Shown: piece after piece, positions 6,878 through 15,199 of the stretch
How the letters are laid out: each line of letters starts with the position of its first letter
Numbering within the stretch: position 1 is the first letter of the stretch
DNA from: an uncultured Methanosarcinales archaeon
GTDB lineage: Archaea > Halobacteriota > Methanosarcinia > Methanotrichales > Methanotrichaceae
NCBI GenBank assembly: GCA_903871465.1
Contig: CAIQHB010000033.1
Coordinates: 1-40,090, forward strand
Length of the DNA: 40,090 nucleotides
Direction of reading: 5' to 3'
Notes under the pieces: generated by a model
The model's database searches: none
What the model was told of the DNA's origin: nothing
What the model saw: the letters and a program-made list of their open reading frames with translations, nothing else
Made by a program: the position numbers and the translations under genes

Positions 6878-7276
6878 ATGTTCACACAGATGGAACCGCG
6901 CGATTCCTTGCGCGTATTGCTTGCAGAAGACAATGTCTGTGATCAGGAGCTAATGCTGAGATTGCTGAAGTACATGGGCCTTTATGCAGACCTGGCTGGC
7001 AATGGGCTTGAGGTTCTCGATGCCCTGAAAATCCGGTCTTACGACGTGATTTTTATGGATGTGCAGATGCCGGAGATGGATGGCCTGGAGACGACCAGAG
7101 TCATCAGACAACGCTGGCATGATCAAAGCATAAAGATTATTGCGGTTACCAGTTGCAACCAAGAAGGCGATCGAGAGACGTGTATTCAGGCAGGAATGGA
7201 TGATTATATCTGCAAGCCCGCCAAGAGAGCGGATCTCGAAAATGCGCTAAGCTGCTGTCATCTTTATGAACCTTGA
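6878..7276 (+). CDS. Stand-alone receiver-domain response regulator
   Basis: A 132-residue single-domain CheY-like receiver. The frame opens at 6833, but AGGAGG at 6865-6870 sits seven bases before the ATG at 6878, which I take as the start. Conserved residues: acidic pair in LLAEDN, phospho-acceptor Asp in VIFMDVQMPEMDG, Thr in AVTS and Lys in YICKPAKR. There is no output domain, so it signals by protein contact or phosphorelay. It lies 84 bases after the CDF gene. It closely resembles the receiver ending the hybrid kinase at 25.6-29.2 kb (same LLAEDN, MPEMDGLE-T, GDRE-C, AGMD-YI-KP blocks) and may be its partner. Confidence 0.88.
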   Translation: MFTQMEPRDSLRVLLAEDNVCDQELMLRLLKYMGLYADLAGNGLEVLDALKIRSYDVIFMDVQMPEMDGLETTRVIRQRWHDQSIKIIAVTSCNQEGDRETCIQAGMDDYICKPAKRADLENALSCCHLYEP

Positions 7277-7440
7277 TATCATATTTGCGTCGACTCAAAG
7301 TGGCAGACTTTGCTTTTGATTCTCTCGCAAAGTTGAATATTTAGAAGATTGCCAATGTCATTTTTTGCTATGCTATGTCCCAATAACAATAATATTACCG
7401 AAAACCTTAAGTAAAACTTAATTGATTATAGTAAAGTGCA

Positions 7441-7459
7441 ATGGAATTAATCATTCCAT
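7441..7459. repeat. Small perfect hairpin between convergent genes
   Basis: ATGGAAT (7441-7447) and ATTCCAT (7453-7459) are perfect inverted repeats with a five-base loop. It lies about 165 bases after the response regulator stop. Confidence 0.35.
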
Positions 7460-7475
7460 GCGTCCATTCAAAACC

Positions 7476-7523
7476 TTAAGGCAAGGGTCTTGTCACCCAT
7501 CATGACTCAGGCCCTCGCCTTGA
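7476..7523. terminator. Long stem-loop between convergent genes
   Basis: TTAAGGCAAGGGTC (7476-7489) pairs with GGCCCTCGCCTTGA (7510-7523) over 14 positions with one mismatch and two G-T wobbles. The 20-base loop holds a further GTCA/TGAC stem. It sits between the ends of the response regulator (+) and the Sm-like gene (-). It may be a bidirectional 3'-end structure or a small structured RNA. Confidence 0.4.
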
Positions 7524-7545
7524 TCTCCCAACGGCTAGCTGGATA

Positions 7546-7731
7546 TCATACCTCCCAAGCTGCCAGCACTTTGTCCACGCTTACGTAGTCTCTTCTGCCG
7601 TCATTCTCAAGAACCAGAACGCCGTCAGCACTGCCCACAACCTTGCCTTTGAGTCTGTTACCTTTATCGCCGCCGAAATATACCTCTATCGTTTTGTCGT
7701 AGAGATGCTCTGATACGAATTTGTCCAACAT
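7546..7731 (-). CDS. Small Sm-fold-like protein
   Basis: The open frame reaches 7839, but its first ~28 residues overlap a TATA box (7765-7776), so they are probably not translated. A GGAG lies ten bases before the ATG at 7731, giving a 61-residue protein. Its pattern of short strands, such as IEVYFGG, LKGKVVGSADGVLVLE and YVSVDKVLAAWE, matches small archaeal Sm-like proteins that form rings and may bind RNA. An internal ATG at 7755 would give 69 residues. The Sm resemblance rests on the strand pattern and the ending; the role is unknown. Confidence 0.65.
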   Translation of the reverse strand: MLDKFVSEHLYDKTIEVYFGGDKGNRLKGKVVGSADGVLVLENDGRRDYVSVDKVLAAWEV

Positions 7732-7763
7732 AGATTTCAACTCCAATTGATACATTATTCCCA

Positions 7764-7776
7764 AGCATATATACTT
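7764..7776 (-). promoter_or_regulatory. TATA box of the Sm-like gene
   Basis: Minus-strand AAGTATATATGC (7765-7776) is a strong TATA match. It lies about 35 bases before the ATG at 7731, consistent with a short leader carrying GGAG. Confidence 0.5.
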
Positions 7777-7868
7777 ATTCAACAAATAAATATGACCCAG
7801 GAAAAGCCTGCTTGATAAATTTCTCTTAATTTTGAGCAAGGATTCTTTTAGTCGACGATAAGCTCATC

Positions 7869-7888
7869 TGAGGTATACTGAGGTATAC
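7869..7888. repeat. Tandem 10-base repeat
   Basis: TGAGGTATAC occurs twice head to tail. Each unit contains the palindrome GTATAC. It lies upstream of the Sm-like gene and downstream of the winged-helix regulator and could bind a protein dimer. Confidence 0.35.
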
Positions 7889-7964
7889 TACAACAAGTGT
7901 TTTGTCATTTCGTAGAAGAACAGTATCGTTAACCAGTTGCAGAGCCAGAACCTGAATGAACGTC

Positions 7965-8753
7965 TCAAACTTGGGCCAGGTCGACCAGCTCATACTTCAA
8001 TCCTTCTGTCTCCAGACGGTCAAGAAGCTTGGGAATCTGCTCATCTACGCTGACGATCACCGAACTTATCCCGAGGCAAGCAGCCTCCACAACAGATTCC
8101 CTGGCTCCAAACATCACATCCGGCTCTTTGCCCACCTTTCTCAGGGCCGCCAAGGCCTCAATCCCCAGGGCGCCGACCATCTTGTCTCCTGAGATCTTGC
8201 TTTTCAGCAGTTCGCTATTGATCTTTCGAGACCCGCCTGCCTGAACTCGCGGCACCTTACACACCACGATCACCCCCGCCACCAGGCGGAGCAGGCCGCT
8301 TAGGTCCGAAACTCCCACGTCTTCGCCCGCAGATGCATCGGAAATAGTTATGCCGGTGGCATCGATGCCCTCTTTTTTATTGGCATAGAGGAATCCTCCC
8401 TTCATCTCCAGAGAGACCCGCTCGCCTTCGACTAGGTCAATTTCGGCCAGAGCCGTCCATACCGATACGTGCTCGATTACCTCCTCCATGACCATCCTAG
8501 CATATCGTTTTAGCTCAGTAGCACCTTCTAGAAGCCACTCGACCCCTTCTTTAGTGACGCTGTAGCGCGTGCGACCATCCGTTGTAACCATACCGTCTGC
8601 CACTAGCTCCCTGACGTAATCAGATATGGCCTGTGTGGTCACTCCCAGGCGATCAGCCACCTCTTTCTGGCGCACATCGGGCTGGTGGGCGGCTATCTCC
8701 ACCAGTATTTGGAAGCGAGAGCTTTCTCGCTTGCTTTGGAGGATGTTAACCAT
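7965..8753 (-). CDS. Winged-helix transcription regulator with a C-terminal sensing domain
   Basis: Residues ~10-75 form a MarR/Lrp-like winged helix: ILVEIAAHQPDVRQKEVADR, then LGVTTQAISDYVRELVADGM as recognition region, then a wing with TTDGRTRYSVT. A linker helix follows, and residues ~105-262 form an alpha/beta domain with VGALGIEALAALRKVG, DVMFGARESVVEAA and VIVSVDEQIPKLLDRLE, a plan found in archaeal regulators of unknown ligand. GAGGAA precedes the ATG. It is divergent from the PQQ-propeller gene and may control it and itself. The 262-residue length fits one DNA-binding plus one ligand domain. Confidence 0.8.
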   Translation of the reverse strand: MVNILQSKRESSRFQILVEIAAHQPDVRQKEVADRLGVTTQAISDYVRELVADGMVTTDGRTRYSVTKEGVEWLLEGATELKRYARMVMEEVIEHVSVWTALAEIDLVEGERVSLEMKGGFLYANKKEGIDATGITISDASAGEDVGVSDLSGLLRLVAGVIVVCKVPRVQAGGSRKINSELLKSKISGDKMVGALGIEALAALRKVGKEPDVMFGARESVVEAACLGISSVIVSVDEQIPKLLDRLETEGLKYELVDLAQV

Positions 8754-8792
8754 CAGTATTCCTCATCGATCTCCATATGAGGCTGCTAGATC

Positions 8793-8882
8793 TTAAACGT
8801 TAATGTGCAGAAGAACGTACCGAACTCCTGGGAATTCCGACGGAATGCTTTCACATTGGCAATTGGTATCCATAACGTTTAA
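8793..8882. promoter_or_regulatory. Paired inverted operator candidates in a divergent promoter
   Basis: TTAAACGTTA (8793-8802) and TAACGTTTAA (8873-8882) are perfect reverse complements. One lies 40 bases before the regulator start and the other about 53 bases before the PQQ gene start. Each holds the palindrome AACGTT next to a TTTAA that may serve as TATA. They may be mirrored BRE/TATA elements or binding sites for the adjacent regulator. Confidence 0.4.
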
Positions 8883-8934
8883 ATTCAAGTACATTTACCT
8901 AAAATCAAAATAGCTTTAGTTATGGAGGATGAAG

Positions 8935-11353
8935 ATGGAACCGAGGATAGACAAGACCTTTGTGAAGATCTGGGCATGGACTGTATTCAAAGTCACGCTC
9001 CTCATTCTGCTGATCATGGCACCTGTCGCGGCATCAGACTGGCCCCAATTCCAGAAAGACGAGGCTCATTCCGGAATTTGCCTGGATGACGTTCCGATGA
9101 AGCCGCACGTTCTCTGGTCCGCGGATCTGCTCAGGGTCGATGTGACTCCCATCATCTCATCGGACAGGGTTTATGTCCTGACAGGCAATGGCTCTCTCTC
9201 GGCCCTCGACAAGAGGACGGGCAAGCTGAGATGGCAGTCGCAGATGAAGGGCTGGGTCTTCCAGACATCCACCCCGGCCTGCAGTGGAGACCGGGTTTTC
9301 GCAGCCACAGACTCGGGAATCCTGGCAGCCTTCAATGCTTCAAGCGGTCGCCAGTTGTGGAGCCGTAACATCACCAACAAGAGGTTCGAGGGACCGCTGA
9401 CCTGTTCCGAAGGCGGGATCTATCTGGGAGAGGGCAGTGCTTACGGCCAGGCCGCCAAGCGTTATTTTTGCTTCGATGAGATTGGAGACGAGCTCTGGAA
9501 CATGACTCGAAACACCACAGGATACCAGTGGTGCGGTGCCTGTGCCCCGGGCGAGTACATCATCTATGGTGAGAATGACGGGCATATCTTGAGTGTGGAT
9601 CGACATAATGGCCGCCTGGCGGATGAGCTGAACCTGTCAGACCGCTCGCGTCTAACCTTTTCCCGCTCCGACGCTGGCCGCATCCGGGCCTCTGTCTCGT
9701 GCCATGAGAATTTTGTCTACACCACATCTGAGTCCTCAAATGACAACGGATATGCCTGGAAGATCGGCATCAATCCGAGCACCGGGAAGTTTGAGAATCG
9801 GGGGTGGAGTTCCCCCGTCGGCTTCAGTACCTCCACCCCAGCGGTAGGAAACGGGCGGGTATACCTGGGCACTGGAGAGCACGGCCATTCTGGTGAGATG
9901 GTCTGCCTGGATGATGCCAGCGGTGAAGAGATCTGGTCTTATCAATTGCCCGCCGGGGTAAAGGCCTCGCCCGCCCTCTCCCAAAAAGGAGATCAAATCC
10001 GCATCTGTTTCACCACAGCCAAGGTTAATGGATCGATCTTTTGCCTAGAGGATATGGGAGATAAGGCGCGCTTGATATGGGAGCTCAATCCGCCCGATGA
10101 TGGATACATCTTGAGCGGAGTGGCCATCTCCGACGGGTTGGTTTACTTCGGAACCGAGGGAGGCCAGAAGTACGGAAGGCTTTACTGCCTCTGCGAGGAT
10201 CCGGATGAGGTGAAGGAGACGGCCTTAGCAGAAAACACCAAGAGCAAAGACTGGCCTCAATTCCATGGTGGTCCTGAGCACGCGGGCGCATCCCAGTCCA
10301 GAGCCCTCATCATCAACAAGACTGCCTGGATTAGCAACGACCTGGGAGCCCAGCCCGGATCATCGGTATCTTTGGCTGAGGGCAGGGTTTTCGTGAACTG
10401 TGTGCGGGCCCTGATATGTCTCGATCAGCATACCGGGAAGCTCCTCTGGAAATTTCCCGTTGAGCCAGCCGGAGATTACGCTTTCGGCTTCACTCCTATC
10501 TATCACAATGGCTGCATCTTTTTCTCTGCGGATAGGTCCTACTGCCTGAACGCCAGCGATGGAAGTTTGATCTGGAGCTTCCGGCCGCCTACGGGAGGCC
10601 GTGCTGTGGACGGTTGTCCTGCAGCAGACCACGGCAGCGTTGTGGTGAGTGACTGGGATGGTCATCATTACTATTGCTTGAATGAATCTACAGGGAAGGA
10701 ACTGTGGAACTTCACCGTGATGGGCAACGCCCAGTCCACGCCTGCCCTCGCTGAAGGGCGGGCTGTATTCGCAGGCTGGAACTGGGGAGAAGGAGGTAAG
10801 ATATACTGCGCCGGCCTTGAAAACGGCACGGAATTCTGGAATCTCAGCACCAAGAGCTCGCCCTGCTGCTCAGCAGCTGTCAGCAATGGCGTGGTTTACA
10901 TGACCACCTTCAACTTCGAAGGAGACGGAGAACTGCTGGCTCTGTCACTGCAGAACGGAACGGTTTTCTGGAGAAAAAACGTGGAGAGAACTGACAGCAC
11001 ACCCGCTCTGGCACAGGGCAAAGTCTATCTTCTGCGGCGGTGTGGATGGATTCAGCAACCTCACCACGTATTGTTTTGATGCCACTACAGGCAATCTGGT
11101 CTGGAGCACGCCGTTTGCAGAGAAGATTGGTGATTGGAGATGCTCCCCGGCTTATGCAGAGGGCCGGATCTTTGCCGGAAGGAGCAATCTGGCCGAGTAC
11201 TCGGGACTGTGTGCCCTGAATGCCAGCACAGGCGAACCGGTTTGGTGCTATCCTGGAGGAGGCGCATCTCCTGCCATATCAGACGACTTGGTCTTCAGCA
11301 TCGCAAACGGCAAGGTCTATGCCTTCGGCGATAATGACCAAATTAGAGGCTAA
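8935..11353 (+). CDS. Secreted double PQQ-type beta-propeller protein, interrupted by one frameshift
   Basis: The reading frame from 8929/8935 runs to a stop at 11079; the +1 frame continues without homology loss to 11353. The switch lies near 11028-11036: after GKVYL the first frame turns to an Arg-rich tail while the other reads CGGVDGFSNLTTYCFDATTG, restoring the repeat. Joined, the protein has ~805 residues. GGAGGA (8924-8929) favours the ATG at 8935. A signal peptide is followed by two tandem propellers, each opening with DWPQF (about residues 35 and 438). Repeats contain the typical G-x-x-x-W blades (GKLRW, GRQLW, GEEIW, GKLLW, GSLIW, GKELW, GTEFW, GNLVW). Such proteins are usually extracellular or surface-bound, often without PQQ. 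The frameshift may be an error, a recent mutation or recoding. Confidence 0.8.
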
Positions 11354-11399
11354 AAATCAGAGACTGGAATCCTGGGGTGCAAAATAGACTGCAAACGGT

Positions 11400-12173
11400 T
11401 CAATCCTGCAGAGATCTTATGGGGACGATGTATGGCCGTCCCAGGATGTCCATCACCATGGCTTCGACCCCATAGACCTCGCGAATGTTTCTGGCGGTGA
11501 GAAGATCTGCAGGGTCTCCGGCAGCATAAATCTTGCCGTTCTTGAGGATGGCCAGCTTATCTGCGAACCTGGCTGCGAGATTCAGGTCATGCAGCGCCAT
11601 GACCACTGAGATCCTCTTCTCCTTGACTAGAGTTGTTATAATCTCCAGGACCTCCAGCTGGTGTCTCATATCCAGGTTAGAGGTGGGCTCGTCCAGCAGC
11701 AGGACAGAAGGTTCCTGGCAAAGGGCCCTGGCGATCAGAACCTTCTGCTTTTGACCTCCACTCAGCTCGCAAAAATCCTTCAATGCGAACTCGCCCAGAT
11801 GGAGACGATCCAGCACCTCTGTCACCTTATGCAGATCGCTTGGTGAGACCTGCCAGCCCATATGAGGCCTTCTTCCCAAGAGGACGGTGTCAAAGACCGT
11901 GGTCGCCAGAGGTGCGGGGCCGGACTGAGGTACATATCCCAGGCGCCTTGCAATCTCTATTCTGCTCATAGTCTCCATCTTCTTGCCTTCCAGGAGAATG
12001 CTTCCCCTGGGCTTGAGTATCCTGTCGATGCACTTGATCATAGTGGTCTTGCCAGACCCATTGGGGCCGACCAGCCCCAGCACCTCCGAGTCCTCGATTT
12101 CAAGATCGAGGTCATCCAGAATATTGGAGCCATTGTAGCCGAATTTCAGGCCTTTGATAGTTATGTTTACCAA
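11400..12173 (-). CDS. btuD: BtuD-like ATPase of the cobamide ABC importer
   Basis: The ATP-binding subunit of a FecCD/BtuCD-type importer. The 257-residue chain has Walker A GPNGSGKTT (~38), signature LSGGQKQK (~140), Walker B VLLLDEPTSNLD (~160) and the switch His in ALHDLN. It starts at TTG 12173, overlapping the permease stop by seven bases, as does its paralogue at 16742. The two paralogues are very alike, including the ending with GRPYIVP-RSL. The same ending survives in the pseudogene at 2524-2650. In context of BtuF and BtuC it most likely serves corrinoid uptake; iron-siderophore uptake is the alternative. Confidence 0.88.
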   Translation of the reverse strand: MVNITIKGLKFGYNGSNILDDLDLEIEDSEVLGLVGPNGSGKTTMIKCIDRILKPRGSILLEGKKMETMSRIEIARRLGYVPQSGPAPLATTVFDTVLLGRRPHMGWQVSPSDLHKVTEVLDRLHLGEFALKDFCELSGGQKQKVLIARALCQEPSVLLLDEPTSNLDMRHQLEVLEIITTLVKEKRISVVMALHDLNLAARFADKLAILKNGKIYAAGDPADLLTARNIREVYGVEAMVMDILGRPYIVPIRSLQD

Positions 12174-13276
12174 AACATCCTCCTCCTTCGCAGGAAGAGG
12201 TACACGAAGAAAGGAACACCGATGAAGGAGGTCATTATCCCTACAGGCAGTATCACTGGCGCGAGAACGGTCCTGGCCAGAGTATCCGCGCCCAAGAGGA
12301 GCAGGGCTCCCACCAGGGCGCTGCCTGGTAGAAGAAACCGGTGGTCTCCGCCTATGGCCATCCTGGTAATGTGAGGAGAGACCAGATCTATGAAGCCGAT
12401 GGTTCCCGTGAAGCAGATGATGCTGGCTGTTATGAACGAGGCCAGCATCATGTAGATCACCCTCGTTCTCTCTACATTTACACCGAGGCTCTGGGCAGTC
12501 TCGTCGCCCGCCCCGAGAGCGTTGAGATCCCAGGATTTGATGATGAGATAAGGCAGACAGAGGACGAGAATAGTTATGACCATCCCCACGGTCTCCCAGG
12601 ACGATCTTCCTAAAGACCCCATCATCCAGAAGACAACTTCATGAACCTGCTCTGACTTTCCTGCATACTGCAGCAATGATGTTAGAGCCGAAAAAAGGTA
12701 CATGATGGCGATGCCAGCCAAAATCATGGTCTCGGAGGATATTCCTTTGTATTTGGCCAGGCCGTAAACGGCAAAAGCAGAGAGAAGGGCGAAGACGAAG
12801 GCATTGCCAATGACAAGCCAGGAACCTGCCACGACGCCTGCACCAAGTATGATGGCTAACGCTGCGCCGAAGCTGGCTGCAGAGGAGATTCCCAACGTGA
12901 AGGGGCTGGCCAGGGAATTTTTAAGGATGCCCTGCATCACAGCTCCTGCCATGCCGAGGCCCATTCCGGCAACAATTCCCATCAAAATTCTGTGCAGCCT
13001 CAGGTCCCAGATGATCATATCCGCAAAGGCAGTGGAATGAAAGTATCCCGGGAAGAATCTGGCCAGGAGGGAGGAATAGACATCCATAATGTTGATTTCT
13101 GCTGAGCCGAGGGTGACTGCCACCCCTGCAAGCAGAGCTATCGCCAAGATCAGGACCAGGAAGAAGAGCACCTTTCGTCCTGTGTACTGTCTGTACTGCT
13201 CCCTCAAATCAGTTCTCTTGCATGCATGCGGCTTCGGGCTGCTTGAGACAGCATCATGGCCAGATACGGAACCCAC
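12167..13276 (-). CDS. btuC: BtuC-like permease of the cobamide ABC importer
   Basis: FecCD-family permease with about ten membrane helices. Typical family features: LRLHRILMGIVAGMGLGMAG, the GxxMQGILKNSLASP region, LGIDLVSPHI-like segment (FIDLVSPHITRMAIGGDHR) and GADTLAR. The open frame extends to 13339, but a GTG at 13276 has GAGGCG eight bases upstream, lies 10 bases after the btuF stop and gives ~369 residues; the longer form would overlap btuF by 53 bases. It is the only permease of this type in the window and may also serve the second binding protein/ATPase pair at 15.2-17.5 kb. Confidence 0.88.
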   Translation of the reverse strand: MGSVSGHDAVSSSPKPHACKRTDLREQYRQYTGRKVLFFLVLILAIALLAGVAVTLGSAEINIMDVYSSLLARFFPGYFHSTAFADMIIWDLRLHRILMGIVAGMGLGMAGAVMQGILKNSLASPFTLGISSAASFGAALAIILGAGVVAGSWLVIGNAFVFALLSAFAVYGLAKYKGISSETMILAGIAIMYLFSALTSLLQYAGKSEQVHEVVFWMMGSLGRSSWETVGMVITILVLCLPYLIIKSWDLNALGAGDETAQSLGVNVERTRVIYMMLASFITASIICFTGTIGFIDLVSPHITRMAIGGDHRFLLPGSALVGALLLLGADTLARTVLAPVILPVGIMTSFIGVPFFVYLFLRRRRMFW

Positions 13277-13286
13277 GACAAACGCC

Positions 13287-14225
13287 TCAGAACGCCTCGG
13301 GATGGATGAATTTTGCAAACATCTCCAGGCCATCCACAATCCTGGGACCGGCGCGGGTTATGAGATCGCCTTCTGCCTGATAGATGCGGCCATTCTTGCG
13401 GGCGTCAGTCTGATTCAAGCTGCGATCTGTCTCCGCCCAGAGAAGAGGCTTGTCTTCCCCATCGCCCATGCCCGTGCAGGCAATGATCACCTCTGGATTT
13501 CGTACGGATATGGCTTCAGGATCTACCTGGGCATATCCCGACAGATCATGGAATATGTTCGCACCTCCCGCCACCTCGATGATCTCGTCTTCGAAGGTTC
13601 CCGTACCTGCAGTCCGAACAGGATCATGCCAGACGATGTAAAGGACCCGCTTTTTAGGAAGTGATGAGACTTTGTCCGATACGGCTTTTATTCGCAACTG
13701 CATCTGCTGGATGAGAGCTGATGCCTCCGCCTCCTTTCCCGTGATCTTACCGATCTTTTCAATGGATAGAATGATGCCGGAGAGATTATTCGAATCGACG
13801 ACAAAGTTGGGAATGGCCTCTCTGTCCAGCAGGGAAACAGCCCCGCTGCTGTGCGTCCCGCTGGCCAGGACCAGATCGGGATGCAAAGTGAGAATCATCT
13901 CGATATCCGGATCAACATACCCACCTACAACCTCGATCTTACCGCTGTCCTTTAGTTTCTTCACAGTGGGTGGATAATCGCAGTACTTCGTCACCCCTAC
14001 CACTTGATCCCCTAGGCCGAGAGCAAAGAGAATCTCCGTGATGGAAGGAGAGAGCGAGACTATTCTCTCCGGCGTTCTGGCAATGCTGACCGCCCGCCCG
14101 AGATAGTCCGCAGCAGTTGTCGCAGTTGTCGCACTTGTCGTGTTTCCTTCTGCCAGGGTTGCTGTGCAGAAAAACAGCAACAAGACCAGAGATAATATCA
14201 TCGACTTCGAGATCAAGTTCCTCAT
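13287..14225 (-). CDS. btuF: BtuF-like cobamide-binding protein
   Basis: Periplasmic-type binding protein (312 residues) of a class III ABC importer. A signal peptide (hydrophobic ~9-25) is followed by a Thr-rich linker that would tether it outside the membrane. The core opens with RIVSLSPSITEILFALGLGD and VGVTKYCDYP, hallmark of BtuF-like proteins, and includes PDLVLASG and the C-terminal lobe with GGANIF and PEVIIA. It is the first gene of btuF-btuC-btuD. No clear SD precedes the ATG, so leaderless initiation is possible. Corrinoid is the most likely ligand given CobN and CbiMNQO nearby. Confidence 0.88.
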   Translation of the reverse strand: MRNLISKSMILSLVLLLFFCTATLAEGNTTSATTATTAADYLGRAVSIARTPERIVSLSPSITEILFALGLGDQVVGVTKYCDYPPTVKKLKDSGKIEVVGGYVDPDIEMILTLHPDLVLASGTHSSGAVSLLDREAIPNFVVDSNNLSGIILSIEKIGKITGKEAEASALIQQMQLRIKAVSDKVSSLPKKRVLYIVWHDPVRTAGTGTFEDEIIEVAGGANIFHDLSGYAQVDPEAISVRNPEVIIACTGMGDGEDKPLLWAETDRSLNQTDARKNGRIYQAEGDLITRAGPRIVDGLEMFAKFIHPEAF

Positions 14226-14241
14226 CCCTTTTAACTAAACA

Positions 14242-14276
14242 TTATTTGATTAAAGACAGAATTACTTGATTTAAAG
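14242..14276 (-). promoter_or_regulatory. btuF upstream region with two copies of the cbiM motif
   Basis: On the minus strand 14257-14242 reads GTCTTTAATCAAATAA, differing at one base from 2673-2688 before cbiM. A second, looser copy, CTTTAAATCAAGTAA (14276-14262), lies 20 bases further upstream, about two helical turns. The paired spacing fits cooperative binding of a regulator, but AT-rich promoter elements (the CTTTAAAT may be the TATA box) could also explain part of it. Confidence 0.5.
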
Positions 14277-14473
14277 TTTTTGGGCAGACCTTGGAGCGAT
14301 CCAATAGGAAGATGCAGAATTGATTGATTCCAGGAGCAAGATCTTTATTAACTCGGCTGAGGAGAAAGAGCGGTCGGTGGATCAGGATGAAGCCGCCAGC
14401 TTATCCGAGAACCAGGAAGCTAAATTAAGGTCATGAATGGCCATTACCGCGGAATCATGGACATCTACGGCTA

Positions 14474-14743
14474 TCAAAATCGTATCTCTTCTCCAACCTT
14501 AAGCCCGTGATTGAGATTTGCTCGCATGCGAATAAATTGATCATTTCGCCGCACGCCAATCGCCGGAAGCTCTTCCTCTGCGGTGGCACTCTCCAGAACC
14601 AAGAGGCTAAAGCCGCTTTTTTCGGCAAATGAAGTCATCCGGCTCGCATCATAACATTCTCCGCTGAGAAATATCGCTGTGATAAGATCGAATCCGCTGT
14701 TGCAGCTGCTTTTTCTGATATCTGTGATCAAGAGCGAGGTCAT
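14474..14743 (-). CDS. Hypothetical 89-residue protein
   Basis: No family recognised. The frame has even composition and plausible secondary structure: a hydrophobic N-terminal strand/helix (SLLITDI, GFDLITAIFLSGE), a middle helix (FAEKSGFSLLVLE) and a basic segment IGVRRNDQFIRMRANL ending GLKVGEEIRF. GGGAG about 10 bases before the ATG is a weak SD. It may be a short regulator-like protein or a C-terminal fragment of a larger one; the surroundings look decayed. Confidence 0.4.
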   Translation of the reverse strand: MTSLLITDIRKSSCNSGFDLITAIFLSGECYDASRMTSFAEKSGFSLLVLESATAEEELPAIGVRRNDQFIRMRANLNHGLKVGEEIRF

Positions 14744-15102
14744 TCAATGCAGCTCCCATCGGTATAATTTTGATCGCATTTTTTCAGAAGAGGAGTCCGG
14801 CCCTGGCAGTTCGGCCGGAGACCAACGACAGGTAGACGACGGTAAAGGAGGTCAATGGGCTTCTGTCGCTATTCCTGGGGTTAGGATATTACTAGTTAAT
14901 AAGCTTTTTGCTTTTCGTAGCAATTTTGCCCATAATGAGAGCATTGGGAAGTGAGATCAAGTCATAAGAGCCATCATGGCTTTGAAAGCCTTCAAGCGCG
15001 TCTGGCCGCGAACTCTATTGAAAAAGATCTTTAGACCCGGTGTCGAAGAAATCACAGAAACCGAAAGTCAGTCACTTCTCTCCGCACTGTCAATTGAGAC
15101 AA
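14744..15102. other. Intergenic stretch without a supported gene
   Basis: About 360 bases between the hypothetical gene and the second binding-protein promoter. It contains copy B of the dispersed repeat. An open frame at 14976-15203 (75 codons) runs through the promoter region, has no SD and is probably not a gene. Confidence 0.4.
14886..14962. repeat. Copy B of the short dispersed intergenic repeat
   Basis: Same orientation as 2436-2512, sharing the 13-mer AATAAGCTTTTTG (14898-14910), the following TTTT-GT-GC-ATT block and an ATTGGGAAGT. It ends about 240 bases before the second binding-protein gene. Function unknown. Confidence 0.4.
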
Positions 15103-15119
15103 TATCATATTTCATGATA
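15103..15119. promoter_or_regulatory. Inverted repeat upstream of the second binding protein
   Basis: TATCAT and ATGATA (15103-15108, 15114-15119) are perfect inverted arms with a five-base spacer. They lie about 80 bases before the ATG at 15200 and 30 bases before a TATA-like GATTTATAGG, a sensible operator position. Confidence 0.35.
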
Positions 15120-15199
15120 CTAAATACTAAGCAGTTATTAACAAAAATGATTTATAGGTATAGAAGTCTTAAAAACCATAATTTATATGAGGGATTGAT

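Noticed and set aside
14300-14430. Glu/Lys-rich open frame ending at a TGA near 14435
   Set aside because: Only ~42 codons, no start with an SD, no homology; possibly a remnant but not supportable.
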